From Hyperoodon ampullatus (Eukaryota; Chordata; Mammalia; Artiodactyla; Ziphiidae), in the NCBI GenBank assembly GCA_949752795.1, contig CATKHW010000009.1, positions 1,736,001 to 1,800,000 on the forward strand: a stretch of DNA of 64,000 bases, given 5' to 3'. This document shows positions 41,232 through 53,153 of the stretch, in pieces. The notes beneath the pieces were generated by a model. The model had not been told where the DNA came from, did not search any database, and worked only from the letters and a program-made list of their open reading frames with translations. The translations under genes and the position numbers were made by a program. Each line of letters starts with the position of its first letter. Within the stretch, counting starts at the first letter, position 1.

Positions 41232-41439
41232 TGCGTTACGGGGGCCTCTCAATGTTGTGGCCTCTCCCATTGCGGAGCACAGGCTCCAGACGTGCAGGCT
41301 CCGGACGCGCAGGCTCAGCGGCCATGGCTCACGGGCCCAGCCACTCCGCGTCATGTGGGATCTTCCCAGACCGGGGCACGAACCCGCGTCCCCTGCATCG
41401 GCAGGCGGACTCGCAACCACTGCGCCACCAGGGAAGCCC
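41214..41439 (-). mobile_element. CHR-family SINE (tRNA-derived, cetacean), minus strand
   Basis: On the minus strand the element begins GGGGCTTCCCTGGTGGCGCA and ends in a poly(A) run (T run at 41,214-41,232 on the plus strand). An RNA polymerase III B-box-like GGTTCGTGCC is encoded at about 41,376-41,385. Established knowledge: CHR SINEs are confined to cetaceans and hippos, with this start typical of cetacean copies. The tail is long and the target duplication nearly perfect, so this is one of the youngest insertions in the window. It carries an extra 15 bp internal duplication. Confidence 0.95.
41282..41311 (-). repeat. 15 bp tandem duplication inside the SINE
   Basis: GGCTCCAGACGTGCA (41,282-41,296) is followed directly by GGCTCCGGACGCGCA (41,297-41,311), differing at two positions. 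Many CHR copies that I recall have one such block. Confidence 0.85.
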
Positions 41440-41455
41440 CTATTTTTAGTTTTTT
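41440..41455. repeat. Target-site duplication, right copy
   Basis: Second copy of CTATTTTTAGTTTTTT, after which L1 element 1 continues in register (AAGGAACCTCCATACTG). Confidence 0.88.
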
Positions 41456-42236
41456 AAGGAACCTCCATACTGTTCTCAATAGAGACTGTATCGATTTACA
41501 TTCCCAACAATAGTGGAAGAAGGTTCCTTTTCTCCACACCCTCTCCAGCATTTGTTATTTGTAGATTTTCTGATGATGCCCATTCTAACAGGTGTGATGT
41601 GATAGCTCATTGTATTTTCGATTTCCATTTCTCTAATAATTAGTGATGTTGAGCAGATTTTCATGTGCGTCTTGGCCATCTCTATTTCTTCTTCGAATAA
41701 ATGTCTATTTAGATATTCTTCCATTTTTATATTGGGTTGTTTGTTTTATTAATATTGAGCTGCATGATCTGTTTATATATATTGGAGATTAAGCATTTGT
41801 CCATTGATTCGTTTGCAAATATTTTCTGCCATTCTGAGGGTTGTCTTTTCGTCTTGTTTGTAGTTTCCTTTGCTTTGCAAAAGCTTTTACGTTTCACTAG
41901 GTCCCATCTGTTTCGTTTCTTTTTTTTTTATTTCATTAGTATAGGAGGTGGATCAAAAAAGATCTTGCTGTGATTTACGTCAGAGTATTCTTCGTAAGTT
42001 TTCCTCTCAGAGTTTTATAGTGTCCAGTCTTACATTAAGGTCTCTAATCCATTTTGAATATATTTTTATGTATGGTGTTGGGGAGTGTTCTAATTTCATT
42101 CTTTTACATGTAGCTGTCCATATTTCCCAGCACCACTGATTGAAGAGACTCTCATTTCTCCATTGTAAAGTCTTGCGTCCTTTGTCATAGATTAATTGAC
42201 CATAGGTGTGTAGGTATATCCCTGGGCTTTCTTTAT

Positions 42237-43747
42237 TTTTTTCCTTTTACACGTTTATTGGAGTATAATTGCTTTACAATGGAGTGTTAGTTTCTGCTGT
42301 CTAACAAAGTGAATCAGCTATACATATACAAATATCACCAGATCCCATCCCTCTTGCATCTCCCTACAACACTCCATATCCCACCCCCTTAGGTGGTCAC
42401 GAAGCACCGAGCTCATCTCCCTGTTCTATGTGGCTGCTTCCCAGTAGCTATCAGTATTACATTTGGTAATGTATTTATGTCCATGCCACTCTCTCACTTC
42501 TTCCCATCTTACCCATCCCCCTTCTGTTGTCCTCAAATCCTTTCTCTATGTCTGTGTCCTTAATCCTGTCCTGCCACTAGGTTCTTTAAAACTTTTTTTT
42601 CTTCGTTAGATTCCATATATCTCTGTTAACATACATTATTTGTTTTTCCCTTTCTGACTTACTTCACTTTGTAGGACAGATTCTAAGTCCATCCACCTCA
42701 GTACAAATAACTCAGTTTTGCTTCTTTTTATGGCTGAGTAATATTCCATTGTATATATGTGCCAGATCTTCTTTATCCATTCATCTGTCGATGGACACTT
42801 AGGTTGCTTCCATGTCCTGGCTATTGTAAATAGAGCTGAAATGAACATTTTCGTACATAACTCTTTTTGAATTATGGTTTTCGCAAGGCAAATGCCCAGT
42901 AGTTGGATTGTTGTGTCCTTTGGTACTTCTATTGTTAGTTATTTAAAGGAACCTCCTTACTGTTCTCCCTAGTGGCCATATCAATTTACATTCCCACCCA
43001 CAGTGCAAGTGTGTTCCCTTTTCTCCAATAAAGGCCTCTCCAGCATTTAGTGTTTTGTAGAATTTTTTGATGATTGCCACTCTGACTGCTGTGAGGTGAT
43101 ACCTCACAGTAGTTTTGATTTGCATTTCTCTAATGATTAGTGATGTCCAGCATCCTTTCATGTGTTTCTTGGCAATCTCTATATCTTCTTTGGAGAAATG
43201 TCTATTTAGGTCTTCTGCCCGTTTTTGGATTGGGTTGTTTGTTTTTGTGATATTGAGCTACATGAGGTGCTTGTAAAGTTTGGAGATTAATCCTTTGTCA
43301 ATTGCTTCATTTGAAAATATTTTCTCCCATTCTGAGGGTTGTTTTTGCATCTTGTTTATGTTTTCCTGTACTGTGTAAAAGCTTTTAAGTTTCATTAGGT
43401 CCCATTTGTTGATTTCTGTTTTTATTTCCATTTCTCTAGGAGGTGGGTCAAAAAGGATCTTGCTGTGATTTATGTCATAGAGTGTTCTGCCTATGCTTTG
43501 CTCTAAGTGTTTTATAGTGTCTGGTCTTATATTTAGATCTCTGATCAATTTAGAGTTTATTTTTGTGTATGGTGTTATGGAGTGTCCTAATTTCATTCTT
43601 TTATGTGTAGGGGTCCAGTTTTCCCAGCACCAAATACTGAAGAGTCTGTCTTTTCTCCATTGTATATCCTTAGCTCCTTTGTCATAGATGAGATAGCCAT
43701 AGGTATGTAGGTTTATCTCTGAGCTTTCTGTCCTGTTCCATTGATCT
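42237..43747 (-). mobile_element. L1 element 2, 5'-truncated, minus strand
   Basis: A second L1 3' end in the same orientation. Its 3'UTR is of a different subfamily, with landmarks TTTATTGGAGTATAATTGC (about 42,258) and CTAGGTTCTTTAAAAC (42,577-42,592) read antisense. ORF2 antisense then runs from about 42,640 to the 5' break near 43,747, where the 1.7 kb satellite resumes at GTTTATGCC. It abuts element 1 directly, so it probably inserted into or beside it. It is less decayed than element 1. Confidence 0.92.
42636..43740 (-). pseudogene. L1 ORF2 C-terminal remnant (element 2)
   Basis: Minus-strand pieces of L1 ORF2p in the correct order. The segment 43,258-43,596 contains [23 protein letters not shown] and [20 protein letters not shown]. 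The segment 42,943-43,161 contains [18 protein letters not shown] and the HCGWECK cysteine/tryptophan region. The segment 42,636-42,848 contains WIKKIWHIYTMEYYSAIK, ending with SEVSQKGKNK near the usual C terminus. These match the C-terminal part of ORF2p, downstream of the reverse-transcriptase core. Frameshifts separate the pieces and the 5' two-thirds are absent, so it is a dead 5'-truncated copy. Truncation at the 5' end is normal for L1 insertions. Confidence 0.93.
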
Positions 43748-44572
43748 GTGTTTATGCCAATCTACATACACTTGATTCCATTATGGAGATATATAAATAC
43801 ATAGGTTTCAAGATTATTACCTGTCAGATATATTCTTCTTCAGTGAATAGGGTGTTTTGTGTCCAGTTCAGTGAGAAAGGAGTAGGTCTTGTCTATTACA
43901 TATTTGGTATATGGTATGGTATCTGTGTTAATTTCAAACTCTGCTTTTACACATCACCCCACGTCACCTTTCCCCTTAAGGAGGCATAAGTGTGTTTTCT
44001 ACATGTGTAACTCTGTTCTCTTTTGAAATTCAGTTCATGTGTATCCATGTTTACATTCCCTGTATAAGTGATAGATTATAATAAGTTTCTTTTTCTTTGT
44101 GGCTCATTTCACTTAGCATTATCGTACCTAAAGCCACTCATTATGCTGCTATTGGCCTTATGACATTGATTTTATGTCTGAGTGACATTCCATTGTATAC
44201 AAGTACCACAACATCTTTATCCATTTTTTTTTCCTTTCCTGGGATATTTAAAGTGTACCGAAGTCGAGGTTCTTGTAAACCGAGCAGCCCTAAATTTTGG
44301 GGTGGCTGTGTGTTGTGGATTTTTAATTTTCCCAAATACACGCCCATGAGTGGAAGTGTGCTATGCTCTGTAGCTCTGTTTTAGAAAACAACATACAGTT
44401 CTCCAGAGAGGCTGTTGGCAATTTACATCCTATCCATCGGCGTAACCAGGCTCCCTTTTCTCCATGGCCTGTCCTGCATTTGTGGTTTTTACACTATTTG
44501 CGGATGGCCTTTTGACCGGTGGTAAGTGACACTTCTATGTAGTGTGGATTTGCAATGCCTAATGGCTTGCTT
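43748..44572. repeat. 1.7 kb satellite, partial unit (L1-like half only)
   Basis: It resumes about 905 bp into the unit. Together with truncated unit 3, which stops about 640 bp in, some 265 bp of unit is missing around the transposon complex. Confidence 0.8.
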
Positions 44573-46323
44573 GGCCAAAAAGGGCGTATGCATTTTTTTC
44601 CCGAATATATTCAAGAAAATACACATACTCCCTTTTCGGCCAAGGACAACATTGTCGAAGTTCTGTCGCTTTTCATGTGCTTTAAATACGACTCCAATCT
44701 ACCTCTTGAAATCTGTTTCCTTCAATTCTGCCTTGCTTTCAAATCCTCTTCACTGCCTTACCTCAATATATTTCTGGATGATAGTTGTCCTTTATAACTC
44801 TGCAAGTTTGTGAATTGCTGTGCCCCTGATTTCCATTTTTCAACTCACTTATTTGTGAGCTGGCTGCAATACCGCAGGATGGCTTTAGGCCATAATCTGT
44901 TTCCGGAGTTGCAGGCTGAGCCTTTGTTTATTTCTTCTTCCTGATGGGAAACTAGAGTGACATGTGCCCATCCAAACACCTACAGCTAATGTCTCATTTG
45001 TTTCCCCTCTTCCTGTCCATCCTCTGCACAATTTGCAAACTGTGCATAACAGGAGGTTAAAGGCGCTGACACTCCAAGTGGGGAGATTTTCAGTATTGCA
45101 GATGGAATCGCTAAGCCGAGCACGAGGAAAGGAAAAATGAGGTACATTTTAGAAAACTTTCCCGATTACACAGTGTACCATCCAACGGGTTTCCCATGCA
45201 TGATTCAAGTGTAGGAAGATTCCCTTAAACCTGGAGAGTTGGGGCCACTAGAATGGGTAGCACACAGTATTGCTCTAAGTGGTGTTCTTTTGCTCACACA
45301 ACCTCAGCAATCTTGTCAGCCCCAGGTGTCCAGTCTTATGTCTCCTCCAGCTGTGGGTGTAAAGGTGGTCAATCCAGGTTGCATCACAGGCCCTGAAAGT
45401 AATTTTTAAGACTTTCTCTCTGTTTTGCTGTTTTTGCATTTTGCTTCTGAAATGTATTTTTATAAGGGTGTTTAGCTGAATTTCAGTACTGTGCATTCCG
45501 TTATACACACACATGATTCCTTTATGGAGACATGAGAATACATATGTTTTAGAATTATTACAAGTCAGATATATTTTTCTGCAATGAATAGGGGTTGTTG
45601 AGTCCAGTTCATTGTGCCGGGAGTAGGTGCTGTCTATTACATACTTGGTTTATGGAACGGTATCTGTGCTAATTTAGGACTCTGGATTTATGCATCACCC
45701 CACCTCTCCTTCCCCCTTAAGCAGGCATAAGAGTGTTTTCTAAATGTGAGACTCTGTTCTCTTTCCTAACTCAGTTCATGTGTAGCCATGTTTACAGTAC
45801 CTTCATAAGTGATATCTTATGATAAGTCACATTTTCTCTGTGACTTATTTCACTTAGAATCATCGTACCTGAATCCACTCATTTTGCTGCTACTGGCCTT
45901 ATGACATTGATTTCATGGCTGAGGGATATTCCATCGTACGTAAGTACCACAATTTCTTGAACCATATTTGTCTTTCCTGGGATATTTCAGGTGTACCCAA
46001 GTTGAGGTTCTTGTAAGCAGTGCAGCCCTAAATTTTGAGGTGGCTCTGTCTTATTGATTTTCAATTTTCCCAAGGTATATTCCCTAGACTGGAAGTGCCT
46101 TTGGCTCTGTAGCTCTGTTGTCTACTTGTTTCAGGGAACACAATTCACTCCTCCAGAGAGGCAGTTGGCAATTTACATCCCGCCTATCAGCATAAGTAGC
46201 CTCCCTCTTCTTCAGGGCCTGTCTTGCCTTTCTGGTTTTTACACATTTTGCGGATGTCCCTTTTGAAGGGTGGGAAGTGATACTTCTTTTTAGTGCAGAT
46301 TGGCATTGCCCGCTTGCTTGCTT
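44573..46323. repeat. 1.7 kb satellite unit 5 (1,751 bp)
   Basis: The palindrome at about 44,573-44,642 is eroded (TTTTTTTCCCGAATA in the left arm, CGGCC in the right). This diverged unit lies at the edge next to the transposons. Confidence 0.85.
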
Positions 46324-48022
46324 GGCCAAAAACAGCGTATGCGTTTTCTCCTGAATATATTCAGGAGAAAACGCATACACGCTTTTTGGCCAAGTGCATC
46401 ATTGTCGAAGTTGTGCCCCTCTTCTTGTGCTTTAAAGGTGATCCCAATGTACCTCTTGTAATCTGTTTCCTGATATTCTGCCTCGCATTCAAGTCCGCCT
46501 GGTTGCCTTCCCTCAACAGATTTTTGGACGATTGTTGTCCTTTATTACTCTGCCAGTTTGTGAATTGCTGTTCCCTGAGAACCATTTTTCAACTCGTTTT
46601 TTTGTGAGCTGACCGCAAGTCTAAAATTTTGGTTCAGTACCTATACTGGTTCCCGGTGGGTGGCTGAGACTTTGGTTAATTCTTCTTCCTGCCGGGAAAT
46701 TAGAGTGACATGTGCCCCTCCAAATGCCTAACAGCTACTCTCTCATTGGTTCTCCCTATTCCCTTTCATCCTCTGCCATATTGGCATCCTTTGCGAACCA
46801 GGAGGTTAAAGGGGCTGTCTCTCCAAGTTGGGAGATTGATAGTAAAGCAGTTGGAAAATCAGACCGGATCACCAGGAGAGGGAATATTAGTTGAATTTTA
46901 GAAACCTTTCATATTCACAGTGTGTCCATTCTGTATGTTTCCCATACATGTTATAGCTGTAGTAATATTCCCTTTATCCTGGAGAGTTGTGACCCGTGGA
47001 ATGTGTGCCACGCATTATTGCTTTAAATGGTCTGTATTTGCTCACCAAATCTCACCAATCCTCTCAGTCCCAAGTGTCCTGCCTTATGCCACATCCAGGT
47101 GTCTTTGTAGATAGGGTCATTCCAGGTTTCATCAGAGCCCCTGAAGGAATTGTAAAGAATTTCCCTGTTTGAGCTGATTATCACTGCCATGATTCTGCCA
47201 GTGTAGACACACTTGTTTCCCTGATGGAGACATATCAATACATAGGTTTTAAGTTTCTTACTAGTCAGATATATTCCTCTGTGGGAAATATGAGGTTTTG
47301 AGACCCTTTCACTTAGGAAGGTGTATGGCTTGTCTCTTCCGTAGTTGGATTTTGGAACGGTACATGTACTAATACCAAACTCTGGTTTTATGCATCACCC
47401 CACCTCTCCTTCCCCCTTAAGCAGGGATAAGTGTGTTTTCTAAATGTGAGTCCCTGTTCTCTTTCCTAACTCAGTTCATGTGTAGCCATGTTTACAGGAC
47501 CTTCATAAGTGATATCTTATGATAAGTTTCTATTTCTCTGTGACTAATTTCACTTAGAATCATCGTTCCTGAATCCACTCCTTTTGCTGCTATTGGCCTT
47601 ATGACATTGATTTCACGGCTGAGGGATATTCCATCGTACGCAATAACACAATTTCTTCAACCATTTTTGTCTTTCCTGGGATATTTCAGGTGTACCCAAG
47701 TTGAGGTTCTTGTAAGCAGTGCATCCCTAAATTTTGGGGAGGCTCTGTCTTATTGATTTTCAGTTTTCACAAGGTATATTCCCTAGACTGGATGTGCACT
47801 TGGCTCTGTAGATCTGTTGTTTACTTGTTTTAGGGAACACAATGCACTCCTCCAGAGAGGTATTTGGCAATTTATATCCCGCCCATCAGCATAACTAGGC
47901 TCCCTGTTCTCTCGGGCCTGTGTTGCCTTTCTGGTTTTTACACATTTTGCGGATGTCCCTTTTGACCGGTGGGAAGTGTTACTACTTTGTAGTGCAGATT
48001 TGCATTGCCCCCTTGCTTGCTT
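46324..48022. repeat. 1.7 kb satellite unit 6 (1,699 bp, short subtype)
   Basis: Palindrome 46,324-46,391 (68 bp, 3 mismatched pairs). It carries the ~40 bp deletion at about 47,169 (CCCTGTTTGAGCTGATTATC) shared with units 8 and 9. Confidence 0.9.
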
Positions 48023-49757
48023 GGCCAAAAAAGGCATATGTGTTTTCTCCTGAATATATTCAGGAGAAAACCCATACGCCCTCTTGGCCAAGTGCATCAC
48101 TGTCGAAGTTGTGCCCCTCTTCCTGTGCTTTACAGGCGATTCCAATGTACCTCTTGAAATCTGTTTCCTGCTCTTCAGGCGCGCTTTCAAGTCCGCCTCA
48201 TTGCCTTCCATCAACAGATTTTTGGACTATAGTTTTCCTTTATTACTCTGCCAGATTGTGAATTGCTGTGCCCCACACCTCCATTTTTCTACTAGTTTTT
48301 TGAGCTGACCGCAAGTCCAAAATTTTGGTTCAGGACCTATACTGGTTCCCCGCGAGTGGCTGAGCCTATGGTTAATTCTTTATCCTGACGGGAAATTGGA
48401 GTGACTTGTGCCCGTCCAAATGCCTAACACCTACTCTCTCATTGGTTCTCCCTCTTCCCTTTCATCCTCTGCAAAATTGGCAACCTGTGCGAACCAGGAG
48501 GTTAAAGGGGCTGTCTCACCTAGTTGGGAGATTGGTCGTAAAGCATTTGGAAAGTCAAAGCGGAGCACCAAGAGAGGGACTATTAGTTGAGTTTTAGAAA
48601 ACTTTCGTATTCACAGTGTGTCCATTCTCTAGGTTTCCCGTACATTTTATAGCTGTAGTAATATTCCCTTCAACCTGGAGAGTTGGGACCCATGGAATGG
48701 GTGCAACACATTATTGCTTTAAAGGGTCTGCATTTGGTCACCAAATCTCATCAATCCTCTCAGTCTCAAGTGTGCAGCCTTATGCCAAATCCAGCTTTCG
48801 TTGTAGATAGGGTCATTCCAGGTTTCATCAGAGAGCCTGAAGGAATTATAAAGAATTTCCTTGTTTTTTTGTTTTGTTTTTGAAATTCCTTTTTATACTG
48901 GGTTTGAGCTGATTCTCACTGCCATGTTTATGCCAGTCTAGACACACATGATTCACTTATGGACACATATCAATACATACGTTTTAAGGTTCTTACTAGT
49001 CAGATATATTCCTGTGCGGGAAGTATGGGGTTTTGAGTCCCTTTCACTGAGGAAGTTGTAAGTCTTGTCTATTACGTATTTTTTTTTGGCACGGTACCTG
49101 TACTAATATCAATCTCTGGTTTTGTGCATCACCGCACCTCTCCTTCCCCCTTAAGCAGGCATAAGAGTGCTTTCTAAATGTGAGACTCTGTTCTCTTTCC
49201 TAACTCAGTTCATGTGCGGCCGTGTTTACAGGAACTTCATAAGTGATATCTTATGATAAGTTTATTTTTCTCTGTGACTTATTTCACTTAGAATCATCGT
49301 ACCTGAATCCACTCATTTTGCTGCTACTGGCCTTATGACATTGATTTCATGGCTGAGGGATATTCCATCGTATGGAAGTACCATCATTTCTTGAGCCATT
49401 TTTGTCTTTCCTGGGATACTTAAGGTTTACCCAAGATGAGGTTTTTGTAAGCAGTGCAGCCGTATATTGTGGGGTTGCTCTGTCTTATTGATTTTCAGTT
49501 TTCCCAAGATATATTCCCTAGACTGGAAGTGCCCTTGGCTCTGTAGCTCTGTTGTTTACTTGTTTTAGGGAACACAATGCACTCCTCCACAGAGTCAGTT
49601 GGCAATGTACATCCTGCCGATCAGCATAACTAGGCTCCCTGTTCTCCAGGGCCGGTCTTGCCTTTCTGGATTTTACACATTTTGCGGATGTCCCTTTTGA
49701 CTGGGGGGCATTGATACTTATTTGTAGTGCAGATTTGCATTGCCCGCTTTCTTGCTT
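48023..49757. repeat. 1.7 kb satellite unit 7 (1,735 bp)
   Basis: Palindrome 48,023-48,089, one base short in the right arm. It shares with unit 10 the CTCTTCAGGCGCGCTTTC variant, a TATTTTTTTTTGG run (49,077 region) and an ATACTGGGTTTGAG stretch, so these two are sister copies. Confidence 0.9.
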
Positions 49758-51454
49758 GGCCAAAATGGGCGTATGCGTTTTATCCTGAATATATTCAGGA
49801 GAAAAAGCATACGCCCTTTTTAACCAAGTGCATCATTGTCGAAATTGTGCCCCTCTTCCTGCACTTTAAAGGCGATTCCAATGTACCTCTTGAAATCTGT
49901 TTCCTGCTTTCTGGCCGAAATTGAAGTCTGCTTGTTTTCCTTGCCTCAACAGATTTTTGGACGATAGTTGTCCTTTATTACTCTGTCAGTTTGTGAATTG
50001 CTGAGCCCCTGAGCTCCATTTTTCAACTCGTTTTTTGTGAGCTGACCGCAAGTCCAAAATTTTGGTTCAGGACCTATACTGGTTCCCGGTGGGTGGCTGA
50101 GACTTTGGTTAATTCTTCTTCCTGTCGGGAAATTAGAGTGACATGTGCCCCTCCAAATGCCTAACAGCTACTCTCTCATTGGTTCTCCCTCTACCCTTTC
50201 ATCCTCTGCCAATTTGGCAAACTTTTTGAACAAGGAGGTTAAAGGGGCTGTCTCTCCAAGTTGGAAATTGATAGTAAAGCAGTTGGAAAATCAGACCGGA
50301 GCACCAGGAGAGGGAATATTAGTTGAATTTTAGAAACCTTTCATATTCACAGTGTGTCCATTCTGTATGTTTCCCATACATGTTATAGCTGTAGTAATAT
50401 TCCCTTCAACCTGGAGAGTTGGGAACTGTGGAATGTGTGCCACGCATTATTGCTTTAAATGGTCTGTATTTGCTCACCGAATCTCACCAATCCTCTCAGT
50501 CCCAAGTGTCCTGCCTTATGTCACATCCAGCTGTCTTTGTAGATAGGGTCATTCCAGGTTTCATCAGAGCCCCTGAAGGAATTGTAAAGAATGTCCCTGT
50601 TTGAGCTGATTGTCACTGCCATGATTCTGCCAGTGTAGACACACTTGTTTCCCTGATGGAGACATATCAATACATAGGTTTTACGATTGTTACTAGTCAG
50701 ATATATTCCTCTGTGGGAAATATGCGGTTTTGAGACCCTTTCACTGAGGAAGATGTAGGGCTTGTGTCTTCCGTAGTTGGATTTTGGAACGGTATATGTA
50801 CTAATATCAAACTCGGGTTTTATGCATCACCCCACTTCTCCTTCCCCCTTAAGCAGGCATAAGTGTGTTTTCTAAATGTGAGACCCTGTTCTCTTTCCTA
50901 ACTCAGTTCATGTGTAGCCATGTTTACAGGACCTTCATAAGTGATATCTTATGATAAGTTTCTATTTCTCTGTGACTTATTTCACTTAGAATCATCGTTC
51001 CTGAATCCACTCCTTTTGCTGCTACTGGCCTTATGACATTGCTTTCACGGCTGAGGGATATTCCATCGTACGTAATAACACAATTTATTCAACCATTTTT
51101 GTCTTTCCTGGGATATTTCAGGTGTACCCAAGTTGAGGTTTTTGTAAGCAGTGCATCCCTAAATTTTGGGGTCGCTCTGTCTTATTGATTTTCAGTTTTC
51201 ACAAAGTATATTCCCTAGACTGGATGTGCACTTGGCTCTGTAGATCTGTTGTTTACTTGTTTTAGGGAACACAATGCACTCCTCCAGAGTGGCAGTTGGC
51301 AATTTACATACCACCCATCAGCATAACTAGGCTCCCTCTTCTCCATGGCCTGTCTTGCCTTTCTGGTTTTTACACATTTTGCGGATGTCCCTTTTGACGG
51401 GTGGGAAGTGATACTTCATTTTAGTGCAGATTGGCATTGCCTGCTTGCTTGCTT
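49758..51454. repeat. 1.7 kb satellite unit 8 (1,697 bp, short subtype)
   Basis: Palindrome 49,758-49,825 (right arm ends TTAACC instead of TTGGCC). It carries the ~40 bp deletion near 50,597. Its right half is close to unit 9 at offset about 1,697-1,700. Confidence 0.9.
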
Positions 51455-51522
51455 GGCCAAAAACGGCGTATGCGTTTTCTCCTGAATATATTCAGGAGAA
51501 AACGTATACGCCCTTTTTGGCC
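51455..51522. repeat. Representative 68 bp zero-spacer palindrome
   Basis: Left arm GGCCAAAAACGGCGTATGCG then TTTTCTCCTGAATA; the right arm is its reverse complement except at two pairs. The centre is GAATATATTC. Equivalents sit at the start of every 1.7 kb unit; those at 31,993, 46,324, 49,758, 54,886, 56,624, 58,365 and 60,100 are also 68 bp long. A 34 bp stem without a loop could extrude as a cruciform in DNA or fold as a hairpin in RNA. Confidence 0.95.
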
Positions 51523-53153
51523 AAGTGCATCATTGTCGAAGTTGTGCCCCTCTTCCTGTGCTTTAAAGATTATCCCAATGTACCTCTTGTAATCTGTTTC
51601 CTCCTATTCTGCCTCACATTCGAGTCTGCCTGGTTGCCTTCCGTCAACAGATTTTTGGACGATTGTTGTCCTTTATTACTCTGCCAGTTTGTGAATTGCT
51701 GTGCCCCTGAGATCCATTTTTCAACTCGTTTTTTTGTGAGCTGACCGCAAGTCCAAAATTTTGGTTCAGTAACTATACTGGTTCCCGGTGGGTGGCTGAG
51801 ACTTTGGTTAATTCTCCTTCCTGCCGGGAAATTAGAGTGGCATGTGCCCCTCCAAATGCCTAACAGCTACTCTCTCATTGGTTCTCCTTCTTCCCTTTCA
51901 TCCTCTGCCAAATTGGCAACCTATGCAAAACAGGAGGTTAAAGGGGCTGTCTCTCCAAGTTGGGAGATTGATAGTAAAGCAGTTGGAAAATCAAACCGGA
52001 GCACTAGGAGAGGGAATATTAGTTGAATTTTAGAAACCTTTCATATTCACAGTGTGTCCATTCTGTATGTTTCCCATACATGTTACAGCTGTAGTAATAT
52101 TCCCTTCAACCTGGAGAGTTGGGAACCGTGGAATATGTGCCACGAATTATTGCTTTAAATGGTCTGTATTTGCTCACCGAAACTCACCAATCCTCTCAAT
52201 CCCAAGTGTCCTGCCTTATGTCACATCCAGCTGTCTTTGTAGATAGGGTCATTCCAGGTTTCATCAGAGCCCCTGAAGGAATTGTAAATAATGTCCCTGT
52301 TTGAGCTGATTGTCACTGCCATGATTCTGCCAGTGTAGATACACTTGTTTCCCTGATGGAGACATATCAATACATAGGTTTTACAATTCTTACTAGTCAG
52401 ATATATTCCTCTGTGGGAAATATGCGGTTTTGAGACCCTTTCACTGAGGAAGATGTAGGGCTTGTGTCTTCCGTAGTTGGATTTTGGAACGGTACATGTA
52501 CTAATATCAAACTCAGGTTTTATGCATCACCCCACTTCTCCTTCCCCCTTAAGCAGGCATAAGTGTGTTTTCTAAATGTGAGACCCTGTTCTCTTTCCTA
52601 ACTCAGTTCATGTGTAGCCATGTTTACAGGACCTTCATAAGTGATATCTTATGATAAGTTTCTATATCTCTGTGACTTATTTCACTTAGAATCATCGTTC
52701 CTGAATCCACTCCTTTTGCTGCTACTGGCCTTATGACATTGATTTCACGGCTGAGGGATATTCCATTGTACATAATAACACAATTTATTCAACCATTTTT
52801 GTCTTTCCTGGGATATTTCAGGTGTACCCAAGTTGAGGTTTTTGTAAGCAGTGCATCCCTAAATTTTGGGGTGGTTCTGTTTTATTGATTTTCAGTTTTC
52901 GCAAGGTATATTCCCTAGACTGGATGTGCACTTCGCTCTGTAGATCTGTTGTTTACTTGTTTTAGGGAACACAATGCCCTCTTCCAGAGAGGCAGTTGGC
53001 AATTTATATCCCACCCATCAGCATAACTAGGCTCCCTGTTCTCCAGGGGCTGTCTTGCCTTTCTGGTTTTTATATATTTTGCGGATGTCCCCTTTGACCG
53101 GTGGGAACTGATACTTCTTTGTAGTGCAGATTTGCATTGCCGCTTGCTTGCTT
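51455..53153. repeat. 1.7 kb satellite unit 9 (1,699 bp, short subtype)
   Basis: Palindrome 51,455-51,522, 68 bp with only two mismatched pairs out of 34. It carries the ~40 bp deletion near 52,296 and matches unit 6 at offset 5,131. Confidence 0.9.

Larger units (their letters stand above)
40905..42230 (-). pseudogene. L1 ORF2 C-terminal remnant (element 1)
   Basis: Minus-strand translation gives the C-terminal third of L1 ORF2p in pieces: an IPLLDIYP segment and a FIAALFTIAR segment (41,082-41,230), then, beyond the [14 protein letters not shown] and RRGCGEKE-like wording (41,476-41,724). ORF2p normally supplies endonuclease and reverse transcriptase for retrotransposition, but only the cysteine-rich C-terminal part is represented. 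It is broken by the SINE, by internal stops and by 5' truncation, so it cannot be functional. Confidence 0.88.
40660..42236 (-). mobile_element. L1 element 1, 5'-truncated, minus strand, split by a SINE
   Basis: Reverse complement of a cetartiodactyl L1 3' end. The 3'UTR starts near TATACAGCAGGTTTTTATTGG (about 40,696), followed by ORF2 antisense landmarks TTCATTCCTATGTATGGCTG and GAGTAATATTCCATTGTATG. The SINE lies at 41,214-41,439. The element stops at about 42,236 (CCTGGGCTTTC), where the 3' end of L1 element 2 begins. About 1.35 kb of L1 sequence remains. Confidence 0.92.

Noticed and set aside
41371..41439. tRNA gene
   Set aside because: The B-box-like element belongs to the tRNA-derived head of the SINE; no full cloverleaf is present.
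46293..46607. 104-codon open frame repeated across 1.7 kb units as a conserved gene
   Set aside because: It recurs because the unit is tandemly repeated, is broken in several units, and crosses the palindrome with no recognisable domain.
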